From: Allofournierella massiliensis
GTDB taxonomy: Bacteria; Bacillota; Clostridia; Oscillospirales; Ruminococcaceae
Assembly (NCBI RefSeq): GCF_004345265.1
Contig: NZ_SLUM01000003.1
Coordinates: 62,001-126,000, forward strand
Reading direction: 5' to 3'
DNA: 64,000 bases
Shown: in pieces, positions 33,380 to 41,297 of the stretch
Numbering within the stretch: position 1 is the stretch's first letter
How the letters are laid out: the number at the start of each line of letters is the position of its first letter
Notes under the pieces: model-generated
Database searches by the model: none
What the model was told of the DNA's origin: nothing
Seen by the model: only the letters and a program-made list of their open reading frames with translations
Made by a program: the position numbers and the translations under genes

Positions 33380-34219
33380 TCAGTCCGGCATGGCCAGCTG
33401 GGTCAGGCGCATGTAGTGCCGGTACAAAGGGCCAAAGCGCCGCCGGTAGCCCGGCTTCCAGGGCTTGGCCTTGCCGCAGAAGTGCAAAACGGAGGTGTGG
33501 GCGAATACCCAGTCCATATCGCAGTCGCCGCCGCTGCGCAGATAGTAGTTGTTGAAATTGCGGGCGTCGTAGTTCCACACCGCGTCGTCCAGCGGCAGCA
33601 CCAGACTGCCGTACAGCATGTTCAGCAGATCCTGATCCGGGAACAGCAGTTCCCGGGCATGCCGGCGGGTGAAGTCGAACAGGGCCTCCGGGTTGATCCA
33701 GCGGCGGCCGGCGTCCAGATCCATGAGCAGCACGCCGGAATTGAAGTAGTCGTGGTCGGTGCCCAGCCGCACCTGATTCACGCTGTTGGCCAGTTCGGTC
33801 TTGCCGGTGTGGGCCGCCGCCGCGAACAGGTTGCCCGCAAGATCCAGCTCCCACAGCGGGCGCAGCGGGTTGATGACCAGAATGTCCGGGTCCAGATAGA
33901 TCACCCGGTGCATCTCCTCCGGCAGCAGCTGGGCCGCCAGCAGCCGGTAATACATCTCCTGGGGATACTGGCGGGTGAGGGGGGCGTCCGCAAACAGGCG
34001 GGCGTCGGCGGTCACCGGATGAAGCGAAAAGCCCAACAGGCCGCAGCGCCGCTCCAGCCGGGCCAGCTGCTCCGGGGTGAGGGAGCGGTGGATCAGCCAG
34101 ACCGAGACGTTTTCGCCCGGGTTGGATGCGTGCAGGGAGGTGAGCATCACCTCCAGCTGGGGCAGGTAATGCTCGTTCAGGGTCACCAGAATGGAAAGAT
34201 CAGAGGACAAATGAAACAC
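33380..34219 (-). CDS. Family 8 glycosyltransferase
   Basis: A 279-residue retaining glycosyltransferase that uses a UDP-sugar. It has the metal-binding DxD-type motif in YLDPDILVI, the acceptor region FNSGVLLMDLDA, and the family-closing block LHFCGKAKPWK. Donor sugar (glucose or galactose) is not evident. It starts at GTG 34219, or at a TTG three codons later (34210), which is better spaced from GAGGTG. It is divergent from a GT2 gene and faces the flippase gene, forming a small surface-glycan group. Confidence 0.92.
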   Translation of the reverse strand: MFHLSSDLSILVTLNEHYLPQLEVMLTSLHASNPGENVSVWLIHRSLTPEQLARLERRCGLLGFSLHPVTADARLFADAPLTRQYPQEMYYRLLAAQLLPEEMHRVIYLDPDILVINPLRPLWELDLAGNLFAAAAHTGKTELANSVNQVRLGTDHDYFNSGVLLMDLDAGRRWINPEALFDFTRRHARELLFPDQDLLNMLYGSLVLPLDDAVWNYDARNFNNYYLRSGGDCDMDWVFAHTSVLHFCGKAKPWKPGYRRRFGPLYRHYMRLTQLAMPD

Positions 34220-34454
34220 CTCGTTGTATCGCCGGAAAAGATGCCGGCGGGGGATTGAAAACAGAATCGAAAACAGATTCCCTTTCTGTTATGGTACCAC
34301 GTTCCGGGGCGGAATATATGAAGTTTCTGCAAAGAAAGCGGAATTTACGCCCGGCGGTGAAGAACCGGGGCGCCAACCTTCGTTGTATGGGCACAGGCGG
34401 GCGGAAATCCGCCGCCCGCGAAACCCCGCATGCCGAACAGGGAGGTCGATTACC

Positions 34455-35681
34455 ATGGCATATATACTCCTTTCCATCAGCCGGTTCTGGCTGCTGCTGA
34501 TGGGCCTTTGCTGCGCCTACCAGCTGGCCTACACCTTTTTGAGCCTTGTGAAAACGCCCCGCTGGAAGCCGGGGGCGGGCACCAACCGGTACGCGGTGCT
34601 CATCTGCGCCCGCAACGAGGCCGCGGTGCTGCCAAAGCTGCTGGAAAGCCTGCGCGCCCAGGATTACCCCGGCGTGCTGGATTTGTATGTGGCGGCGGAC
34701 AACTGCACCGACGACACCGCCCGCCTTGCCCGAAAGGGCGGAGCCACCGTGTTCGAGCGGCACGACCTAGTCCATGTGGGCAAGGGATACGCGCTGAATT
34801 TTCTGTTGCACCGGATCTGGGCCGAGGGCAAACACTACGACGGCTATCTGCTCTTTGACGCGGACAATCTGGCCCGGCCGGATTTTGTGCGCCGGCTGGA
34901 CGGGGTGTTCGGCCCGGAATGCCCGGTGGTGGCGGGTTACCGGAACACCAAGAATTACCGGGGCTGGGTGGCCGCCGGGCAGGGGCTGTGCTTCATCCGG
35001 GAGGTGCGCTTTCTCAACTGCCCCCGCACCCTGCTGGGCTTCAGCGGCAACGTGACCGGCACCGGCTTTCTGGTGAGCGAGGAGATTCTGCGCACCGCGG
35101 GCGGCTGGCCCTGGCACTGCCTGTGTGAGGATCTGGAATTTTCCACCGTGCAGATGATCGCCGGGCGGCGCATCGCCTACTGCCCCCAGGCGGAATATTT
35201 CGACGAGCAGCCCGCCACCCTTTCCCAGAGCGTGCGCCAGCGGCTGCGCTGGTGCAAGGGCTTTTTGCAGGTGATGGCCAGCCGGGGCGCAGGGCTGGGC
35301 CGGGCGGCGCTGCGGGGCAGCTGGTCCTGCGCGGATCTGCTGATCAGCCGCATTGCACCGGTGCTGTTCAACCTGCTGGCGCTGGGCTTTGCCGCCGTGG
35401 GCGCGGCGCTGGCCGGCGGGCCGGTACTGGTGCTGGCCGCTCTGGGCCGGATTCTTGCCTGCGGCTACCTTTCCATGCTGGTGATGGCGGCGCTGACCAC
35501 CTGCACCGAGTGGAAGCGGATTCAGGCCCCCGCGGTGTGGAAGCTGGCGGGCATCTTCACCTTCCCGCTGTACATGGCCACCTATCTGCCCATTGCGCTG
35601 GTGGCCTGCGTGCGCAGGGTGGAGTGGACCCCGGTGGCCCACACCCGCGCCGTGAGCCTGAACCAGCTGGACGCGGGCTGA
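34455..35681 (+). CDS. Family 2 membrane glycosyltransferase
   Basis: A 408-residue inverting transferase of the cellulose/hyaluronan-synthase-like type. One N-terminal helix precedes the GT-A domain: AVLICARNEAAVLPKLLESL, DNCTDDTA, DADNLARPDF (DxD) and EDLEFS, then the QRLRWCKG motif (Q/RxxRW). Three more helices close the protein. This layout suggests a processive or lipid-linked transferase. The ATG is fixed by GGGAGG 9-10 bases upstream. A 235-base gap upstream, shared with the GT8 gene, shows only small hairpins and no clear promoter. Confidence 0.9.
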   Translation: MAYILLSISRFWLLLMGLCCAYQLAYTFLSLVKTPRWKPGAGTNRYAVLICARNEAAVLPKLLESLRAQDYPGVLDLYVAADNCTDDTARLARKGGATVFERHDLVHVGKGYALNFLLHRIWAEGKHYDGYLLFDADNLARPDFVRRLDGVFGPECPVVAGYRNTKNYRGWVAAGQGLCFIREVRFLNCPRTLLGFSGNVTGTGFLVSEEILRTAGGWPWHCLCEDLEFSTVQMIAGRRIAYCPQAEYFDEQPATLSQSVRQRLRWCKGFLQVMASRGAGLGRAALRGSWSCADLLISRIAPVLFNLLALGFAAVGAALAGGPVLVLAALGRILACGYLSMLVMAALTTCTEWKRIQAPAVWKLAGIFTFPLYMATYLPIALVACVRRVEWTPVAHTRAVSLNQLDAG

Positions 35682-35695
35682 GCCTGCCCAATCAG

Positions 35696-35737
35696 AAAAG
35701 CCCCGCCCTGTTTTTCAACAGGACGGGGCTTTGTTTG
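35696..35737. terminator. Terminator between GT2 and CmpB-like genes
   Basis: AAAGCCCCGCCCTGTT pairs with AACAGGACGGGGCTTT (one mismatch) and is followed by GTTTG. It lies between converging genes. Confidence 0.88.
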
Positions 35738-35745
35738 TGGAAAAA

Positions 35746-36561
35746 TCAGCGGTGCAGCCGCTCGTGCAGGGTTTTCTTCAGCTCGGCCAGCAGCTCGCTG
35801 TGGCGCAGATCCTTCATGGCGGGAAAGGCCTTCATCAGACGGGCCGCGCCGAACAGCCGGGTGTCCAGAATGCGGGCCTGCAAAAAGTCCCGCCGGGCCT
35901 CCAGCTCGGCCAGCTTCTGGGGCAGGGCCTGTCGGCTCTCCTCCAGCCGTTCGTCCGCCGCAAGGGCCGCGTCGCCCAGATTGCGGCTGATGGTGTCGCT
36001 GCCCCTGCGCAGGGCGGCCACCACCTTTTCCAGCTCGCCCAGATCCCGCTCCAGACCAATCAGGGTGCGCAGGGTCACCGCCACGTCGGCCACAAAGACC
36101 GCCATCCACAGCACCAGCAGCGCCAGGCCCACCGGCCGGGGCATCCATCCCACAAAGTGGTTCACCGGCGGATGCAGCACCTTCACCGCAAACATGCCCA
36201 CCAGGCCCCAGGCCAGGCTGAATTTCAGGCAGATGTAACCGCCCAGATTGAATTTCTGTTTGGAATAATCCCACCATGTGGTGTGAAACAGCGTTTTCAG
36301 CGCCCAGCCGGTGACCAGCTCCAGCGCGCTGGTCAGCAGGGCGCTGCCCACAAACAGTGCCAGCGGCCGATCCGCCAGCGGCTCCAGCGCCATGAGCACG
36401 ATCACCATGCCGAAGCCGTAGATGGGGCAGACCGGCCCGTTCAGAAAGCCCCGGTTCACCCATTTGCCGGTGCGCAGGGTGCAGAACACCACCTCAAGGC
36501 ACCAGCCCAAAAAGGCGTAGATCAGAAAGTACCACAAAATCGCGTACAGGGAATGTTCCAT
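35746..36561 (-). CDS. CmpB-like membrane protein (putative ABC-transporter type IV, PF06541)
   Basis: A 271-residue protein with about five membrane helices in the first 170 residues, then a coiled-coil-like tail rich in Leu, Glu and Arg (LERDLGELEKVVAALRRG, then ELEARRDFLQAR). The N-terminal block FLGWCLEVVFCTLRTGKWVNRG and GPVCPIYGFG are typical of the CmpB family, which is widespread in Clostridia and of unknown function. It is a single gene that shares an upstream region with dinB. Confidence 0.83.
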   Translation of the reverse strand: MEHSLYAILWYFLIYAFLGWCLEVVFCTLRTGKWVNRGFLNGPVCPIYGFGMVIVLMALEPLADRPLALFVGSALLTSALELVTGWALKTLFHTTWWDYSKQKFNLGGYICLKFSLAWGLVGMFAVKVLHPPVNHFVGWMPRPVGLALLVLWMAVFVADVAVTLRTLIGLERDLGELEKVVAALRRGSDTISRNLGDAALAADERLEESRQALPQKLAELEARRDFLQARILDTRLFGAARLMKAFPAMKDLRHSELLAELKKTLHERLHR

Positions 36562-36636
36562 TCAGATACCACCTCTCGTAAAACAGCGCCAAGGGGATGC
36601 GTTTGGTTTTATGGAATTCTATGGCGTTGTTTTAAC

Positions 36637-36670
36637 ATTATAGCATCCCGTTGCCCCTGCGTGATATAAT
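36637..36670. promoter_or_regulatory. Divergent promoters of the CmpB-like gene and dinB
   Basis: On the minus strand an extended -10 (TGCTATAAT; core at 36637-36642) serves the CmpB-like gene. On the plus strand TGATATAAT (36662-36670) serves dinB. Neither has a clear -35, and the start sites are only about 30 bases apart, so the two promoters may compete. No LexA-type box is visible. Confidence 0.6.
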
Positions 36671-36717
36671 CAGAACAGAAAAATGAAAAATTTACAAAAA
36701 AAAGGGGGCTTTGCCGG

Positions 36718-37995
36718 GTGGAACGCTGGATCTTTCACTGTGACTGCAACAGCTTTTATGCCAGTGTGGAGCTGCTGCGCCACCCGGAGCTTCGGGACAA
36801 GTGCGTGGCCGTCTGCGGCGACCCGGAGGGCCGCCACGGCATTGTGCTGGCCAAAAACGAGCCCGCCAAGCGCATGGGCGTGAAAACCGCCGAGGTGATC
36901 TGGCAGGCAAAGCGCAAATGCCCGGATCTTGTTCTGCTGCCGCCCCACCGGGAATATTACCGAAAGTACTCGAAAATCATTAACGAAATATACCGCAAGT
37001 ATACCGACCGGGTGGAGCCCTTCGGCATCGACGAAAGCTGGCTGGACGTGACCGGCACCTGGCAGCTGTTTGCCGAAAGCCCGGCGGCCCTGGCGGACCG
37101 GCTGCGGGCCGAGGTGAAGGCGGCCACCGGGCTGACCATCTCGGTGGGGGTGAGCTTCAACAAGGTGTTCGCCAAACTGGGCAGCGACTACAAAAAGCCG
37201 GACGCCACCACCCTCATTACCCGGGAAAACTTCCACCAGATCGTCTGGCCGCTGCCGGCGGGGGATCTTTTGTATGTGGGCGCTTCGGCCCAGAAGCGGC
37301 TGGCCGGCATGGGCATTTCCACCATTGGCGAGCTGGCGGCGGCCCGGCCCGAGGCGCTGGCCGAGGCCCTGGGCAAGCTGGGGCTGGAGCTGAGCCGCTA
37401 CGCCCGGGGCGAGGACGAAGCCCCGGTGCGCCGCTGGGGCGAAAAGGAGCCCATCAAGAGCGTGGGCAACGGCACCACCTTCCGGCGCAACATCAGGGGC
37501 CCGGCGGAGATCCGCTCGGCGCTGAACGTGCTGGCGGATGAGGTGGCCGGCCGGCTGCGGCGGCACGGGGTATGGGCCGGGGCGGTGCAGGTGACCATCC
37601 GGGATCCGAATTTAAAGACCATCACCCGGCAGAAGCAGCTGCCCATGAGCACCCATCTGGCCCGGGATCTGGCCAACGCCTGCTGGGAGCTGATGGAGAA
37701 AAACTGGGACATGGCCCGCCCGGTGCGGATGCTCACCGTGACCGCGCTGGCCATCACCGAGGAGCCCTTTGCGGTGCAGCAGAGCCTGTTTGACGATGCG
37801 CCCAAGGCAGACCCCCGGCGGGAAAAGCTGGAGCAGAGCCTGGACGCCATCCGCAAAAAATACGGCCGGGGAGCCATCGGCGCAGGGAGCATCCTGCACA
37901 ACGACATGGGCCTGGGCGAGCTGGCCATCCGCCCTCAGAGCGAAGGGGACGGGGAGGAAGAGGAGTTCGACGAAAAGGTAAAGGGCCCGCTGTGA
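36718..37995 (+). CDS. dinB: DNA polymerase IV (Y family)
   Basis: A 425-residue error-prone translesion polymerase. The catalytic acids are in FHCDCNSFYASVE and FGIDESWLDVT; the fingers read PAKRMGVKTAEV; the helix-hairpin-helix region has GMGISTIGELA; and the little-finger domain follows (SVGNGTTFRRNI). The first metal-site motif has DCNSF rather than DMDAF, a known variant of this branch. The GTG start follows AAAGGGGG. It is the first of three genes (polymerase, HAD phosphatase, Dabb protein) before a terminator. Confidence 0.94.
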   Translation: MERWIFHCDCNSFYASVELLRHPELRDKCVAVCGDPEGRHGIVLAKNEPAKRMGVKTAEVIWQAKRKCPDLVLLPPHREYYRKYSKIINEIYRKYTDRVEPFGIDESWLDVTGTWQLFAESPAALADRLRAEVKAATGLTISVGVSFNKVFAKLGSDYKKPDATTLITRENFHQIVWPLPAGDLLYVGASAQKRLAGMGISTIGELAAARPEALAEALGKLGLELSRYARGEDEAPVRRWGEKEPIKSVGNGTTFRRNIRGPAEIRSALNVLADEVAGRLRRHGVWAGAVQVTIRDPNLKTITRQKQLPMSTHLARDLANACWELMEKNWDMARPVRMLTVTALAITEEPFAVQQSLFDDAPKADPRREKLEQSLDAIRKKYGRGAIGAGSILHNDMGLGELAIRPQSEGDGEEEEFDEKVKGPL

Positions 37996-38043
37996 GCGGA
38001 CGGAAAACAGGGCGGAGTGCCCGACGACAACGGGGAGGAACGT

Positions 38044-38694
38044 ATGATCGAAGCGGTTTTGTTTGATATGGATGGCCTGATGTTCGACACCGAGCGGATG
38101 TACCAGAAGGCCTGGCTGCAGGCCGGCCGGCAGATGGGGGCGCCCATGGAGCCGGAGATCGTGGACCGGCTGCGGGGCCGCAACCGGGAGGGCTGTGCCC
38201 GGGTGTGCCGGGAAGCGTTCGGTGAGGATTTTGATTTCGACGCCATGCGCACCGCCTGCCGGGCGCTCATGGCCCGGTGGATCGAGGAGGACGGTCTGCC
38301 GGTGAAGCCGGGGCTGTATGAGCTGCTGGCCGAGCTGGAGCGGCGGGGCATCCCGGCGGTGCTGGCCACCAGCACCACAAGGGACAGCGCCTGGGGCCAT
38401 TTGCAGCGGGCGAAGGTGGACCGGTATTTTCTGGGCGCGGTCTGCGGCGACGAGGTAAGCCATTCCAAGCCCGACCCGGAGGTGTTTTTGAAGGCGGCGG
38501 CGCTGGCGGGCAGGGACCCGGCCCGGTGCATGGTTCTGGAGGACAGCCCCGCCGGGGTGCGGGCAGGCGCGGCGGCAGGCTGCTTCACGGTGATGGTGCC
38601 GGATCTGACTGCCCCGGATGAGGAGCTGAAAAAGCTGGCGGATGAGATCCTGCCCGGCCTGAGGGATGTGATTCCCCTTCTGGACCGGGATTGA
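38044..38694 (+). CDS. HAD-family phosphatase/phosphoglucomutase-like hydrolase
   Basis: A 216-residue HAD hydrolase. Motif I is FDMDGLMFDT (nucleophile Asp), motif II is ATSTTRDSA, motif III the lysine in SHSKPDPEVF and motif IV LEDSPAGVRAG. The cap is a helical C1 type, as in beta-phosphoglucomutase and sugar phosphatases. The substrate is not clear. The ATG is set by GGGGAGG and lies 48 bases after dinB, so the genes form one unit. Confidence 0.9.
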   Translation: MIEAVLFDMDGLMFDTERMYQKAWLQAGRQMGAPMEPEIVDRLRGRNREGCARVCREAFGEDFDFDAMRTACRALMARWIEEDGLPVKPGLYELLAELERRGIPAVLATSTTRDSAWGHLQRAKVDRYFLGAVCGDEVSHSKPDPEVFLKAAALAGRDPARCMVLEDSPAGVRAGAAAGCFTVMVPDLTAPDEELKKLADEILPGLRDVIPLLDRD

Positions 38695-38727
38695 TCCAAC
38701 ATACAATACAAAAAGGAGAGAGTGAAC

Positions 38728-39009
38728 ATGATTAAACATATCGTATTGTGGGAGCTGGCGGACAAGGACCAGGCGGATGCCAATGCGGCCAAAATGAAGG
38801 AGCGGCTGGAGGCGCTGGTGGGCCAGACCCCCGGTCTGCTCAGCGCCCATGTGAGCCGGAGCTTTGCCGGTTACGACGTGGCCCTGATTGCCGAGCTGGA
38901 AAGCCGCGAGGCGCTGGAGGCCTACCAGAACTTCCCGCCCCATGTGGAGATCAAAAAGTGGGTGGGCAGCATTGCGAAAAACCGCACCTTCTGTGACTTC
39001 GAGTGCTGA
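38728..39009 (+). CDS. Dabb-domain (stress-responsive alpha/beta barrel) protein
   Basis: A 93-residue dimeric alpha/beta-barrel protein. It has the family start MIKHIVLWEL, the central AHVSRSFAGYDVALIAELES and the end HVEIKKWVGSI. The family is common in bacteria with unclear function; some members are linked to stress. AAAGGAG precedes the ATG at the right distance, and a GTG two codons earlier is too close. Confidence 0.9.
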   Translation: MIKHIVLWELADKDQADANAAKMKERLEALVGQTPGLLSAHVSRSFAGYDVALIAELESREALEAYQNFPPHVEIKKWVGSIAKNRTFCDFEC

Positions 39010-39020
39010 GCTGCACAAGC

Positions 39021-39056
39021 AAAAGCCCCCATTCCCGGCCGGGAATGGGGGCTTTT
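39021..39056. terminator. Bidirectional terminator between Dabb and trmB genes
   Basis: A perfect 36-base palindrome with A4 at one end and T4 at the other. Confidence 0.94.
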
Positions 39057-39079
39057 ATTGTCTTAAACGGGGGAGAAGC

Positions 39080-39838
39080 TTACTGAATGCCCTTTTCGGC
39101 GCGGATGGCGGCGCTTTCTTCCTTGTCCCGCTGGTTGCGGGCGGCCACTGCGGCGGCCAGCTCGTCGGCGGTCATGGGCTTCTTCACCGCGATCAGCGCC
39201 TTGGTGGGAATGCCCTGCTCGGTGAACATGGCCTCGTGCTCGGTGCGGATGTTCCAGTCCGGCTCGTCGGCGTGCAGGTCGAAGGTCTTCCACACGATCT
39301 CGTAGCCTGCCTCCGGGAAGTAGGCAAGGCTGTCGCGGAAGAGATCGTCGTCGTCGGTCTTGAAGTAAATTTCTCCGTTTTCCGCCAGAATGGTGCGGTA
39401 GAGGGCCAGCTGGCGGGTGTGGGTGAGCCGGTGTTTTTTGTGGGCCAGCTTTTTGTTCCAGGGGTTGCAGAAGTTGATGTAGATGCGCTGCACCGTGTCC
39501 CGCTCGTCGAAGGCGTTCAGGATGCGCTCGATGTCCAGGCTCATGATCATCACGTTGTCCGGCGTCATGCCCTTTTCCGCGTAGATGCGCTCGATGTTCC
39601 GCTTGGCCAGAATCAGCACCTTGTCGGTGATGTCGATGCCCAGATAGTTGATGTCCGGGTGGGCGCTGGCCAGCCGGGCCAGAAAGCCGCCCTTGCCGCA
39701 GCCCAGCTCCAGATGCACCGGCTGCTGGGGCCGGGCGAACACGCTGTGCCAGCGGCCCTTGTTCTCCAGCGGGGCGTGGGCATGGTAGTCGCAGGCCAGC
39801 AGCTCCGGCCGGGCGTAGGGTTTGAATCGCATTCTCAT
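39080..39838 (-). CDS. trmB: tRNA (guanine-N7)-methyltransferase
   Basis: A 252-residue SAM enzyme that methylates G46 in the variable loop of tRNAs. Motifs are LELGCGKGGFL (SAM), LGIDITDKVL, the acidic IYINFCNPWNKKLAHKKHRL, and the C-terminal TEHEAMFTEQG. The substitution of FCNPW for the usual FPDPW is a known variant in this group. A short Ala/Glu-rich tail of about 25 residues (ELAAAVAARNQRDKEE) extends past the core. The second Met is three codons in and is also possible. Confidence 0.94.
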   Translation of the reverse strand: MRMRFKPYARPELLACDYHAHAPLENKGRWHSVFARPQQPVHLELGCGKGGFLARLASAHPDINYLGIDITDKVLILAKRNIERIYAEKGMTPDNVMIMSLDIERILNAFDERDTVQRIYINFCNPWNKKLAHKKHRLTHTRQLALYRTILAENGEIYFKTDDDDLFRDSLAYFPEAGYEIVWKTFDLHADEPDWNIRTEHEAMFTEQGIPTKALIAVKKPMTADELAAAVAARNQRDKEESAAIRAEKGIQ

Positions 39839-39892
39839 GGTGTATGGTTCTCCTTCACAAGTGTTTGTCTGAAAAGAAATGAAAAGGGGCGG

Positions 39893-41059
39893 TTACGCCT
39901 GTAGGGCATCCCGCAAAAAGGCCTGTACCTCTTCGAATTCGCCGGTCAGGCTGCCCTGCACAAAGCCGGGCTTGCCGCCGCCCCGGCCGGAAAAGGCCTG
40001 GTTCAGCTGCTTGCACAGCCCCCGCAGATCCGCCCCCGGCCCGGTGCAGGCCAGCGCGTAGGCAAGGGTGCCGGTTTCGGTGGGGCTGAAGGCGGCGCAA
40101 AGGCCGTCGGTGCGCTCGCTCAGCGCCGCGCAGAGCCGCCGCAGCCCGTCCGGGCCCAGATTTGGCCGCAGCAGAATGGCGGCTTCGTCGGGCTGCACAC
40201 TCTCGGCCAGCGCGGCGAACAGCTCGTTTTCCGCCTGCACTGCCCGGTAGCGGGCGGCTTCCAGCTCAACGCTCTGGTGCTGCACCGCCCGGGCCAGCTG
40301 ACCCGGCTTTGCGGAAAGGATGGCCCGGATGGCCGCGGCCTCCGCCCGCTGGGCCTCAAAGTACCACAGCGCCCGCACGCCGCACACCACAAACAGCCGC
40401 ACGCCGCCTTTGTAGTTCTGCCAGTCGATGATCTTGATCATGCCCACCTGACCGGTGCGCTCCACATGGGTGCCGCAGCAGGCGCAGCAGTCCGCCCCCG
40501 GCACCGTGACGATGCGCACCGGGCCTTCCAGCTCCTTTTTGCTCCGGTAGGTAAGGCCTGCCAGCTCCTCCCTGGTGTGCCAGATCGCTTCCACCGGCAC
40601 GTCCTGCCAGATCACCCGGTTGGCCCGGGCCTCGGCTTCGGCCAGCTCTTCGTCGGAAATGGGAACGCTGGTGTCCATGGTCAGGAACTCCTGCCCGATG
40701 TGAAAGCCCACGTTCTCCGCGCCGAACATGGCGTGCAGCATGCCGGAAAGAATGTGCTCGCCGGTGTGCTGCTGGCTCATCTCCAGCCGCCGGGCAAGAT
40801 CCACGCGGCCGGTCACGGTTTCGCCCACCGCCAGCGGGGCGGAAAGGCTGTGCACCACTTCGCCGCCCTTTTCGTGCACGTCCAGCACCTTTGCCCCGCC
40901 AAGGGTGCCCCGGTCGGCGGGCTGGCCGCCCCCCTCCGGGTAAAAGGCGGTGCGGTCCAGCGTAACGGCCCAGGTTTCGCCCGCCGCTTCGCAGGAAAGC
41001 ACCCGGGCGGTGAACTCGCCCACCGGGGGCTGGGTATAATAAAGCGCTTCGGTCTGCAT
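39893..41059 (-). CDS. AlaX-L-type alanyl-tRNA editing protein
   Basis: A 388-residue protein equal to the editing and C-terminal parts of alanyl-tRNA synthetase. It probably removes Ser or Gly from mischarged tRNA-Ala. The zinc ligands are in QQHTGEHILSG and CACCGTHVERTGQVG. The DHHA1-like C-domain ends with SGRGGGKPGFVQG. The ATG is set by AAAGGAG; the frame upstream lacks a start site. It lies divergent from malQ, with only a short promoter region between. Confidence 0.93.
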   Translation of the reverse strand: MQTEALYYTQPPVGEFTARVLSCEAAGETWAVTLDRTAFYPEGGGQPADRGTLGGAKVLDVHEKGGEVVHSLSAPLAVGETVTGRVDLARRLEMSQQHTGEHILSGMLHAMFGAENVGFHIGQEFLTMDTSVPISDEELAEAEARANRVIWQDVPVEAIWHTREELAGLTYRSKKELEGPVRIVTVPGADCCACCGTHVERTGQVGMIKIIDWQNYKGGVRLFVVCGVRALWYFEAQRAEAAAIRAILSAKPGQLARAVQHQSVELEAARYRAVQAENELFAALAESVQPDEAAILLRPNLGPDGLRRLCAALSERTDGLCAAFSPTETGTLAYALACTGPGADLRGLCKQLNQAFSGRGGGKPGFVQGSLTGEFEEVQAFLRDALQA

Positions 41060-41125
41060 CGCAAAAACTCCTTTGCTGCGGGCCTGCGTGCCACCAAGGG
41101 CGCGCAAAGCCCGCTGAGTGCATCT

Positions 41126-41191
41126 ATTATAGCACAAAAGAGCCATACTTTGCGCGTGCCAATGCCATTTTGCCGCGGTTTATGATATAAT
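41126..41191. promoter_or_regulatory. Divergent promoters of the alaX-type gene and malQ
   Basis: On the minus strand TGCTATAAT (core 41126-41131) is an extended -10 for the AlaX gene. On the plus strand TGATATAAT (41183-41191) is an extended -10 for malQ. Both lack a good -35. Confidence 0.6.
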
Positions 41192-41297
41192 AGGGGAAAT
41201 TCAAGAATCAGGCCCCGGAAAAAGGAAGGCGCAGCGCCAGCGTGCGCGCCGCGAGGGGGAAGACCCGGGGTCACACAGCGAAAAAGGAGCGGTTGTT

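Noticed and set aside
36637-36717. LexA/SOS box upstream of dinB
   Set aside because: No GAAC-N4-GTTC type dyad is present between the promoter and the gene.
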